In this document: positions 9,511 to 16,591 of the stretch, one piece after another
How the letters are laid out: each line of letters opens with the position of its first letter
How positions within the stretch are numbered: the first letter of the stretch is position 1
Source: an uncultured Bacteroidia bacterium
GTDB taxonomy: Bacteria > Bacteroidota > Bacteroidia > Bacteroidales > UBA932
Direction: 5' to 3'
DNA: 64,000 nt
Assembly (NCBI GenBank): GCA_902773925.1
Contig: CACYGI010000001.1
Span: forward strand, 310,001-374,000
The notes under the pieces: generated by a model
Databases searched by the model: none
The model's input: only the letters and a program-made list of their open reading frames with translations
Told to the model about the DNA's origin: nothing
Made by a program: the position numbers and the translations under genes

Positions 9511-9965
9511 TTCTTTCCAGGGAGTCTTCTATAGATGAACAATAAATATCTTCGTATGGGCAGCAGGCGGCGCCACAGGCGGCCGTTGCCGGGCACCACG
9601 TGACTGCCGTCGGGCCGGATGATCTCCTTCACGCAGCCCAGGACGTCTCCCTTGCGGCAGCGTTCCTGGCCCCGGATATTGCCGTCGCCCATCAATGTTA
9701 CCACGTCGCCGTCGATGGCGATGATGCGGTGCAGGACGTACATTGTCTCGCGGTTGCCGCCGTTGCTGTAATGGATGCGCGCAAGTGCTATGTCATCCAC
9801 CCGGGGGTCCTTCTTGTAGAGCAGGACGCTGTCCTTGTCATTGCGCAAAAAAGGCGTCATACTGTAGCCGCGGGTGAGCAGGATTACCTCCTGGCCGGCG
9901 TTGAGCCGGTCTGCCACCTCTTCGATGAGGATGTCGTTGGGGATGGTAATCTTGCGCCCGCTCAT
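9507..9965 (-). CDS. Soluble S24/S26-type serine peptidase
   Basis: A 152-residue protein with a signal-peptidase-like core: RGYSMTPFL puts the nucleophile at Ser35, YVLHRIIAIDGD puts a histidine at 79, and MGDGN gives Asp94. The Ser-His arrangement resembles the archaeal/ER type of signal peptidase rather than the bacterial Ser-Lys type. There is no obvious N-terminal membrane anchor, so it is probably cytosolic or peripherally bound. Its start overlaps the kinase-like gene and its end overlaps the PqqD-like gene. It may cleave a peptide handled by these neighbours. Confidence 0.78.
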   Translation of the reverse strand: MSGRKITIPNDILIEEVADRLNAGQEVILLTRGYSMTPFLRNDKDSVLLYKKDPRVDDIALARIHYSNGGNRETMYVLHRIIAIDGDVVTLMGDGNIRGQERCRKGDVLGCVKEIIRPDGSHVVPGNGRLWRRLLPIRRYLLFIYRRLPGKK

Positions 9966-10843
9966 CGGATGGTCTGGGATGAAAGTCGTGCGGCGCCTTC
10001 GTCGGGAAGGCAGTCAAGGTCGTAGCAGGGGACCTGCATCAGGATCTGCTCTATGGTCTGGTGCATGCCGTCGGCATATTCCCTTATCAGTCGAAGCCCG
10101 GAACAGGACGGATAGACGGCTGCGTAGCTTTCGAGTATATTGCACCGGCGGATGCGGTTCTCGGGGGCCTGATGGAGATTGACGAATGCTCCGGCAGGGA
10201 CGTCCATATTGCGGTAGCAGGGCGTCTTGCCGCTCCAGGGGGAGCCGTACACGCGCGCGATGCCGTCCTCTGCGACGCGGATGATGGGGTTGTCGTCGTT
10301 GAGCAATTCGCTGCCCTCGACGTATTTGAGCCAGAGGTTGCTGTGCGTGCTCTTGCCGGTGCCGCTCTTGCCCAGGAAGAGATAGCCGCGGCCGCCGTTG
10401 GCAATGACCGAAGCGTGCAGTTCGAGTGTGCCCCGTGTGGCTGTGGTAAATGCATAGAGCAGCATCGCCGCATTGTTGATGCCGAAAACGGCGAGATGCT
10501 CTTCGTTGGCCACGTGGACCACTCCCTGGCGGAAATCGGCCGAGGCGAATATCCGCACGCAGATGGGCATCTTCTGCGTGGGGGCCATCTCGATGATCCA
10601 GCGGTCTCCGTGCGCTTCGCGATAGATCTCCATCCTCGGCTGGTCCTCGTCCTCGGGCTTATCCTTGTAGAAGGGCACCTTTTCGGGGACGGCCTCCTGG
10701 TGGCTGTAGCGCAGGTGGAAGATGCAGTCGTCATCGGCCTCGCAGCCGAACGGCAGATAGTTGTCCAGACGGTCCCAAAGCGGGGAACCATCTTCTATCT
10801 CTATCGAGAACCGGTGACCGGCGACCAGGTAATAACGAGTCAT
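9962..10843 (-). CDS. HPr-kinase-like protein (HprK-related)
   Basis: A 293-residue protein whose central part resembles the HPr kinase C-terminal domain. LELHASVIANGGRGYLFLG places His143 before the P-loop GKSGTGKST (residues 158-166), followed by LLNDDNPII as a Walker-B-like strand. The N-terminal 140 residues are not the usual HprK substrate domain. Related kinases occur in lasso-peptide and HPr-rel systems, where they act on peptides rather than on HPr. It starts 3 bases after the phosphate transporter gene and overlaps the peptidase gene by four bases. Confidence 0.82.
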   Translation of the reverse strand: MTRYYLVAGHRFSIEIEDGSPLWDRLDNYLPFGCEADDDCIFHLRYSHQEAVPEKVPFYKDKPEDEDQPRMEIYREAHGDRWIIEMAPTQKMPICVRIFASADFRQGVVHVANEEHLAVFGINNAAMLLYAFTTATRGTLELHASVIANGGRGYLFLGKSGTGKSTHSNLWLKYVEGSELLNDDNPIIRVAEDGIARVYGSPWSGKTPCYRNMDVPAGAFVNLHQAPENRIRRCNILESYAAVYPSCSGLRLIREYADGMHQTIEQILMQVPCYDLDCLPDEGAARLSSQTIR

Positions 10844-10846
10844 TTG

Positions 10847-11905
10847 CTATGAGAATGTTATGGCGGGTGCGCCGCAGGCAAGCATTAACAGATATATGAG
10901 TCCGCCTACGACGATGGTGGCGGGGATGGTGAGCAGCCAGGCGCCGACGATGTGCTTTGCCGTCAGCCACTTGATGCTCTTGATGCCGCGCGTCATACCG
11001 GTACCGATGATGGCGCCGGTGACGGTGTGGGTCGTAGATACGGGGATGCCGAGGATGGCCGTGGTGATAAGCGTCAGGGAGCCGGAGAATTCGGAGCAGA
11101 AGCCCGTCACCGGAGTGACCTTGGACAGGCCGCTGCCAAGCGTCTTGATGACTTTCCAGCCTCCGATAATGGTACCCATGGAGATCAGACCGTAGGAGAC
11201 GATGATTGACCAGAAGGGAACGAACTGTCCTTCGCCGACATTGTAGAGTACCTTGAGTATGGCGTTGTCAGGATTTTGCGCAGCCGCCGTGGCAAGCAGG
11301 ATGGCGATGATACCCACCGTCTTCTGGCCGTCGTTGAGGCCGAAGCTGAATGAGAACAGCGCCGAGGTGAAAAGCTGCAGCCGGCGGAAGGTCTTATCTA
11401 CCGCGGGCAGGGGGCAGCGGCGCAGCAGGCGCATCAGCAGGCAGTGGATAAAAAAGCCCAGGACCATACCGATAAGCGGCGAAACGACGATGAAGAGCAG
11501 GATCTTGAAAATGCCGCTGCCGACCAGGTAAGAGCCGCCGTATGCAAACCATACCGGGCCGATAAGTCCGCCGATGATGGCGTGCGACGCCGAAATGGGC
11601 AGGCCGAAATGTGTGCAGAACCAGGTCCAGACCACTGCGCCGAGCAGCGCCGAGAGTATCACGAAGTGATCTATGGCCTGCTCGTGTACGATGCCCTTGC
11701 CCATCGTCTCGGCAACTCCGGGAGCGACGAAAAAGAACACGAAGCACGAAACGAATATCCAGAATCCGGCCCAGAACACGGCCTTCTTGGGGGACAGCGC
11801 CCGGGTGGCAACTACCGTCGAAATGGCGTTGGCAGCATCGTTCATGCCGTTCATATAACTGAATATGAGCGCAATCACGATGGCTATCAGAACTATCGCC
11901 AGCAT
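10847..11905 (-). CDS. Inorganic phosphate transporter, Pit family
   Basis: A 352-residue polytopic membrane protein. Both inverted repeats of the Pit/PiT signature are visible: GMNDAANAI near residue 20 and GLNDGQKTVG in the second half. PISASHAIIGG and PVSTTHTVTGA mark the paired re-entrant regions. It should import phosphate, probably driven by a proton or cation gradient. The gene lies 2 bases after a DUF47 gene, a very common pairing. It is followed after 3 bases by the HPr-kinase-like gene, which suggests one long transcript. Confidence 0.92.
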   Translation of the reverse strand: MLAIVLIAIVIALIFSYMNGMNDAANAISTVVATRALSPKKAVFWAGFWIFVSCFVFFFVAPGVAETMGKGIVHEQAIDHFVILSALLGAVVWTWFCTHFGLPISASHAIIGGLIGPVWFAYGGSYLVGSGIFKILLFIVVSPLIGMVLGFFIHCLLMRLLRRCPLPAVDKTFRRLQLFTSALFSFSFGLNDGQKTVGIIAILLATAAAQNPDNAILKVLYNVGEGQFVPFWSIIVSYGLISMGTIIGGWKVIKTLGSGLSKVTPVTGFCSEFSGSLTLITTAILGIPVSTTHTVTGAIIGTGMTRGIKSIKWLTAKHIVGAWLLTIPATIVVGGLIYLLMLACGAPAITFS

Positions 11906-11907
11906 CT

Positions 11908-12564
11908 TTAACTGAGTTTGACCAGAATGTTGCGGACTGTATCGGAGATATCCTTGCCAAGGTCGCAGGTATCCTCGAGCGTCTGGATGATGTTCTTCTT
12001 CTTGACGAGCTCGATGGCGTCCTTTTCATCGTGGAAGAGGGCGCTCATATAGTCCGAATAGATATTGTCGGCGGAGTGCTCTATCTCGATCATCTGGTCG
12101 CACAGGGAGTCGATCTCGCCGATCTTGTCGCGCATATCCTCGAAGCGGCGGGTGATATCCAGGAGCAGGCCTGCGTCGCGGCGGATGGCCAGGGCCATCT
12201 CCTTGAATCCGGGATCCGCGTCCTTGGGCTGGAAGAGGACTATCTTCTTGCCCGAGTCACGGATGCTGTCGAGAAATACATCTACGTCCTGCGCCAGCTG
12301 GTGGATATCATCCCTGTCAAAGGGTGTCACGAATGCCTTGAGAAGCTCGTCTATGATGGTGTCGGTAATCTTGTCACCCTTGGTCTCGTGCTCCTTGATG
12401 CGGACCGAAAGGTCGCGGCGGGCATCGTTATCCACCTCCTCGGTGAGCGCTATCAGTAAATCTGCCGCTTCGACGATATTTTCGGCAGCCTCTATGTAAA
12501 GCGGGAAAAACCGCTTGTCTTTCACTACAAAAAATTGCAGGACTTTGTCAAGAACGTTAGCCAT
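11908..12564 (-). CDS. DUF47 family (PhoU-like) phosphate transport regulator
   Basis: A 218-residue all-helical protein with the typical DUF47 start (ANVLDKVLQFFVVKDKRFFPLYIEAAENIVEAADLL, shown here in part) and acidic metal-binding helices (KEHETKGDKITDTIIDEL; EIEHSADNIYSDY). Members are PhoU-like and are usually encoded next to a Pit transporter, whose activity they are thought to control. It is the first gene of a minus-strand run with a -7 box at 12584-12591. Mechanism in this organism is inferred only. Confidence 0.88.
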   Translation of the reverse strand: MANVLDKVLQFFVVKDKRFFPLYIEAAENIVEAADLLIALTEEVDNDARRDLSVRIKEHETKGDKITDTIIDELLKAFVTPFDRDDIHQLAQDVDVFLDSIRDSGKKIVLFQPKDADPGFKEMALAIRRDAGLLLDITRRFEDMRDKIGEIDSLCDQMIEIEHSADNIYSDYMSALFHDEKDAIELVKKKNIIQTLEDTCDLGKDISDTVRNILVKLS

Positions 12565-12583
12565 ACTTATCCAAAATAACGTA

Positions 12584-12591
12584 CAAATATA
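12584..12591 (-). promoter_or_regulatory. -7 box for the DUF47-Pit-cassette operon
   Basis: The minus strand reads TATATTTG, a perfect TAnnTTTG element, 19 bases before the DUF47 start codon. No good TTTG box lies upstream. Confidence 0.6.
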
Positions 12592-12623
12592 CGAAAATAG
12601 GCGGACTGATAATTGGTTTTAGT

Positions 12624-12631
12624 TATATTTG
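12624..12631 (+). promoter_or_regulatory. -7 box for the heptose operon
   Basis: The plus strand reads TATATTTG, 46 bases before the hddA start. It is divergent from the box at 12584-12591. Transcription should start near 12638, leaving a leader of about 40 bases that contains a terminator-like hairpin. Confidence 0.6.
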
Positions 12632-12646
12632 TGGAGTAATAATAAA

Positions 12647-12671
12647 AGCTAGCGGATGCCGGCTTTTTTTT
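12647..12671 (+). terminator. Terminator-like hairpin in the hddA leader
   Basis: AGCTAGC / GCCGGCT can pair around a GGAT loop with one mismatch, followed at once by eight T residues. It sits between the promoter box and the hddA start codon, so it could attenuate the operon. Alternatively it is a chance hairpin. Confidence 0.4.
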
Positions 12672-12677
12672 GATAAT

Positions 12678-13712
12678 ATGTTGTACAGAAGCAAAGCACC
12701 GTTCAGGCTCGGTATCGCCGGTGGCGGTACGGACCTTTCACCTTACTGCGATATCTACGGCGGGGCCATCGTCAACGTGACCATCGACCGTTTTGCATTT
12801 GCCACGATCCGTCCCACGGATGATGGCAAGGTGACGTTTATGCACATCAACGAAAATACCTGCGCCACCTTTGACGCAGCGCCGGAGCTGCCTCTGGCCA
12901 GCGGGCTGGAGCTGCAGTGCGGGATCTACAATTCCATAGTGAAGCGTTACAACGACGGCAAGCCGCTGAGCCTGGAGCTTACCACGCAGATGGACGTGCC
13001 TTCAGGTTCAGGCCTCGGCACCTCTTCGACGCTTGTGGTGGCCATCCTGGGCGCATTTACCGAATGGCTGCACCTGCCTCTTGGCAAATATGACATCGCC
13101 CGCTATGCCTTCGAGATAGAGCGTGTCGATCTGGGATTCCACGGCGGCAAGCAGGACCAGTACGCGGCGACTTTCGGCGGTGTCAACTTTATGGAGTTCC
13201 AGGATGCCGGCCGCGTGATCGTCAATCCGCTGAGCATCCCCGACAGCCTGCTCAACGAATGGGCGATGGAGACCGTGCTGCTCTACACCAACAAGCGCCG
13301 CGAATCCTCGCGCATCATCGAGCAGCAGGTGGCAAACGTCAAAAAGAACGAGAAAGACTCGCTCGAGGCGATGCACAACGTCAAGAAAGAGGCGTTCCGC
13401 ATCAAGCAGGCCCTGCTCAAGGGTGAGCTTTCCGCGCTCGGCGAGGCGCTCAATGCGAGCTGGATCAACAAGAAGAAGATGGCAAATGGTATTTCCACCG
13501 ACTTCATCGACCAGTTGTACGAGACGGCTATGGCGGCCGGTGCCACCGGAGGCAAGATTTCCGGCGCCGGAGGCGGCGGATTTATGTTTTTCCACTGCCC
13601 GGGCAATACCCGCTACGCCGTGGAGAAGGCTCTTGGCGAGCTTGGCATAGGACAGATTTATGATTTTGAATTCTGCAAGGAGGGACTTGTAACATGGACG
13701 GTAAACGACTGA
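12678..13712 (+). CDS. hddA: D-glycero-alpha-D-manno-heptose-7-phosphate kinase
   Basis: A 344-residue GHMP kinase. The N-terminus (RSKAPFRLGIAGGGTDLSPY) is typical of HddA. The ATP-binding motif PSGSGLGTSSTL lies at 108-119, and the C-terminal GHMP motif reads GGKISGAGGGGFMFF. It phosphorylates C1 of heptose 7-phosphate to give the 1,7-bisphosphate. It is the first gene of a heptose operon and overlaps gmhA by 19 bases. The related fucokinase/galactokinase functions are less likely given the neighbours. Confidence 0.92.
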   Translation: MLYRSKAPFRLGIAGGGTDLSPYCDIYGGAIVNVTIDRFAFATIRPTDDGKVTFMHINENTCATFDAAPELPLASGLELQCGIYNSIVKRYNDGKPLSLELTTQMDVPSGSGLGTSSTLVVAILGAFTEWLHLPLGKYDIARYAFEIERVDLGFHGGKQDQYAATFGGVNFMEFQDAGRVIVNPLSIPDSLLNEWAMETVLLYTNKRRESSRIIEQQVANVKKNEKDSLEAMHNVKKEAFRIKQALLKGELSALGEALNASWINKKKMANGISTDFIDQLYETAMAAGATGGKISGAGGGGFMFFHCPGNTRYAVEKALGELGIGQIYDFEFCKEGLVTWTVND

Positions 13713-14275
13713 TAGACGAGAGGTTAAGAGGCCATATCGAGGTGATGGAGGCTTTCGCTTCCGACGCTTCGCTCAAGGAAAGTCTGCTGAAGGCGGCAGA
13801 AGTGGTCACCGGGTGTTTCCGTAGTGGCGGAAAAGTATATTTCTGCGGCAATGGCGGCAGCGCAGCCGACGCCCAGCATCTTGCCGCCGAATTTTCCGGC
13901 AAGTTCTATATCGACCGGGATGTGCTTCCGGCGGAGGCCCTGCACTGCAATACCTCGTACCTGACGGCGGTCTCCAACGATTATTCCTACGATATCATCT
14001 ATTCGCGCCTCATAAGCGGCCTTGGCCGCAGGGGTGATGTGCTGGTGGGCATTTCCACCTCCGGCAATTCGGCCAACATCCTCAAGGCATTCGAGGTCTG
14101 CCGCCAGAAGGGCATCACGACCATCGCATTTACCGGTGCGGGCGGAGGCAGGATGAAGGATATGGCCGATATTCTCATAAATATCCCTTCGACCGATACC
14201 CCGCGTATCCAGGAGGGCCATATCACGGCCGGCCACATCCTCTGCGAGATGGTCGAAAAAGCTATTTTCGCCTGA
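13694..14275 (+). CDS. gmhA: Sedoheptulose-7-phosphate isomerase
   Basis: A 193-residue SIS-domain protein. CGNGGSAADAQHLAAEFSGK and GISTSGNSANILKAF are the two phosphate-binding SIS motifs, and IQEGHITAGHILCEMVE carries the active-site His and Glu region of GmhA. It converts sedoheptulose 7-phosphate to D-glycero-D-manno-heptose 7-phosphate, the entry step of the pathway. The start overlaps the end of hddA, and its stop overlaps the start of the next gene by one base, indicating tight coupling. Confidence 0.94.
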   Translation: MDGKRLIDERLRGHIEVMEAFASDASLKESLLKAAEVVTGCFRSGGKVYFCGNGGSAADAQHLAAEFSGKFYIDRDVLPAEALHCNTSYLTAVSNDYSYDIIYSRLISGLGRRGDVLVGISTSGNSANILKAFEVCRQKGITTIAFTGAGGGRMKDMADILINIPSTDTPRIQEGHITAGHILCEMVEKAIFA

Positions 14276-15474
14276 TGGAGTGCATCATTCTGGCCGGTGG
14301 ACTGGGGACACGTCTGCGAAGCGTTGTTTCTGACCTCCCCAAATGCATGGCCCAGGTGGCCTCGCGTCCTTTCGTGGCATACCTGGTGGATGCCCTTACC
14401 CTGGCCGGATTTGACCATATAGTATTTTCTCTCGGCTATAAGAGCGAGGACTTTCTGCGCTGGATCGGCTCTCTCTCTACGACGGCTCACGTCGAGGCCG
14501 TGGTGGAGAGCGTTCCCTTGGGGACCGGCGGTGCCGTGAAGTTTGCTTCGCAGGCCATTCGTGGCGAGACCTTCTTCGTGCTCAACGGCGATTCGTTCCT
14601 GACGCTGGACTATGCCGCGATGCTTTCCGCGCATCGCGAAAATATCAGCCGCGGCGCCCTGGCCACCCTTGCCCTGCGCCGGATGGCGGATACGGGCCGA
14701 TACGGTACGGTGACAGTGGATGACAGCCGCATCACCGCATTCTGCGAAAAGCAGCCGGGCAATGACGGCCTTATCAATGCCGGAGTCTATGTCCTGCAGC
14801 GCGAAGCGCTCGAAGGCCTGCCGGAGAAATTCTCCATCGAAAAAGATTTTTTCGAGCCTCAAGTGTCCTCCGGACGGCTTTTCGGATTCCAGACGGACGG
14901 GTATTTCATAGATATCGGCATCCCCGAGGACTATGCACGGGCCCAGGATGATTTCGCCGCAGGCCGGTACAAGCTCTACGATACGCTGATGCTCGATCGC
15001 GACGGGGTGATAGACGTGGAGCTGGTGAGTGACTATGTCAAGCGGCCCGAAGAGATGATTTTCCTGCCGGGCGCACTGGATGCCATAGCCGCTCTGCGGC
15101 CGTATTTCGCAAGGACCATTGTGGTTACCAATCAACGTGGCGTCGGTCGCGGCCTTATGACGCTTGATGCCCTGAAGCAGGTCAACAGCTACCTGCACGC
15201 TCAGGTAGAGGCTCACGGCGGCCATCTGGACAAGATATATTACAGCACTGGCGTGGACGAGAGCGATCCCCTGCGCAAACCCAATCCCGGCATGGCGCTC
15301 CAGTACAAGAGCGATTGGCCGGAGGCCGATTTGAGCCGCAGCATAATGGTCGGCGACAAGGATACCGATATGGAGTTCGCCCGTCGCGCCGGAGTCCGCG
15401 GCGTAATGGTCGGCGAAAGCTTTACACTTGCGGATTTCGCACACAGCCTGATTGATTCGCATCGTATAAGTTGA
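14275..15474 (+). CDS. Fused heptose-1-phosphate guanylyltransferase / heptose-bisphosphate phosphatase
   Basis: A 399-residue two-domain enzyme. Residues 1-230 are a nucleotidyltransferase (GGLGTRLR at 8-15, Lys23 in LPKCM, NGDSFLTLDY) of the HddC type. Residues 233-399 are a HAD phosphatase of the GmhB type with LDRDGVI (Asp241, Asp243), VTNQRGVGRG, RKPNPGM and VGDKDTDMEFA. The zinc-binding cysteines of E. coli GmhB are absent before RKPNPGM. The two halves would remove the C7 phosphate and add GMP to C1, giving GDP-D-glycero-alpha-D-manno-heptose. GDP specificity is inferred from family and neighbours. Confidence 0.88.
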   Translation: MECIILAGGLGTRLRSVVSDLPKCMAQVASRPFVAYLVDALTLAGFDHIVFSLGYKSEDFLRWIGSLSTTAHVEAVVESVPLGTGGAVKFASQAIRGETFFVLNGDSFLTLDYAAMLSAHRENISRGALATLALRRMADTGRYGTVTVDDSRITAFCEKQPGNDGLINAGVYVLQREALEGLPEKFSIEKDFFEPQVSSGRLFGFQTDGYFIDIGIPEDYARAQDDFAAGRYKLYDTLMLDRDGVIDVELVSDYVKRPEEMIFLPGALDAIAALRPYFARTIVVTNQRGVGRGLMTLDALKQVNSYLHAQVEAHGGHLDKIYYSTGVDESDPLRKPNPGMALQYKSDWPEADLSRSIMVGDKDTDMEFARRAGVRGVMVGESFTLADFAHSLIDSHRIS

Positions 15475-15475
15475 T

Positions 15476-16591
15476 ATGAGGATAGCCATTCTTTCGACAT
15501 TCTACCCGCTTCGTGGCGGCATCGCGCAGTTCAATGCAGACCTGCTGGAGGCTTTTGCAGCGCAGGGCCACCAGGTGCGGGCGTTCACCTTCTCGCGCCA
15601 GTACCCGGATTTCCTGTTTCCGGGCAAGACGCAGTATGTCACCGAGGGTGATGATGCCCGAAAGGTGGATAGCGAGGCGGTGCTCGATACCGTCAATCCC
15701 TTCTCTTATTTCTCAGCGGCCCGCAAGATCGCCCGCTGGCAGCCGGATCTGGTGGTGGTGCGCTACTGGATGAGCTTTTTCGCCCCTTCTCTCGGCACGG
15801 TCATACGCTGCCTTCGCCGCCGCGGGATCAAGGTCGTAACCATCCTGGACAATGTCCTGCCTCACGAGCCGAAGTTCTTCGACAAGCCCTTTACCCGTTG
15901 GTTCCTCCGTCAGAATGAGGCCGCTGTGGTGATGAGCGACAAGGTGCTCTCCGACCTGGACTCCCTTGCTCCTTCGCTCAGGCGAGTCAAGGCCGAGCAT
16001 CCCATTTACGACCATTTCGGCGCAAGGGTGCCACGGACGCAGGCCCGTTTGAAGACAGGTCTGCCGCAGGATGCTCGCGTTCTGCTGTTCTTCGGATTTA
16101 TCCGCGAGTACAAGGGGCTCGATATCCTGATAGATGCGATGTCCTATCTGGGTGAAGAATATCATCTGCTGGTGGCCGGAGAGCCGTACGGGTCGTTCGA
16201 GCCGTATCAGCAGCGGATTGATGCCTCTTCGGCAAAGGATCGTATCCACCTCGAGGTGCGCTATATCGGCGATAATGAAGTTCCCCGGCTGATGTCCGCA
16301 GCGGATGTCTGTGTCCTGCCGTACCGCAGCGCCACGCAGAGCGGCATCACGGGCATCACGACGCTCTACGACGTGCCCTGCATCGCGACTCCGGTAGGCG
16401 GTCTGGGCGAGACGGTGGGAGCTTCGGGGATAGGTCTGATGGCCGAAGATTGTACGCCGCAGGCCGTAGCGGCGGCGGTTTCAAGATTTTTCGAAGGCGA
16501 TCGTGAGCCTTATCTCAAGGCGATGGCCGCCTGGCGCGACAGCCACACTTGGCGCAGCTTTGCCGAAGCGGTCATATCTTGCGCCCGGTGA
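15476..16591 (+). CDS. Glycosyltransferase, family GT4-like
   Basis: A 371-residue GT-B glycosyltransferase. The N-terminus (MRIAILSTFYPLRGGIAQFN) has the glycine-rich loop of GT4 enzymes. The C-terminal nucleotide-sugar domain begins around VLLFFGFIREYKGLDILIDAM and holds YRSATQSGITGITTLYDVP. It starts one base after the preceding stop, so it probably uses the GDP-heptose made by the operon or another sugar for a surface glycan. Its 3' end overlaps the convergent AroD-AroA-like gene by 20 bases. Confidence 0.87.
   Translation: MRIAILSTFYPLRGGIAQFNADLLEAFAAQGHQVRAFTFSRQYPDFLFPGKTQYVTEGDDARKVDSEAVLDTVNPFSYFSAARKIARWQPDLVVVRYWMSFFAPSLGTVIRCLRRRGIKVVTILDNVLPHEPKFFDKPFTRWFLRQNEAAVVMSDKVLSDLDSLAPSLRRVKAEHPIYDHFGARVPRTQARLKTGLPQDARVLLFFGFIREYKGLDILIDAMSYLGEEYHLLVAGEPYGSFEPYQQRIDASSAKDRIHLEVRYIGDNEVPRLMSAADVCVLPYRSATQSGITGITTLYDVPCIATPVGGLGETVGASGIGLMAEDCTPQAVAAAVSRFFEGDREPYLKAMAAWRDSHTWRSFAEAVISCAR

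Noticed and set aside
13999..15489. 496-codon minus-strand reading frame opposite gmhA and the fusion gene
   Set aside because: The plus-strand proteins have clear motifs, whereas this frame is the long antisense frame expected in GC-rich genes.
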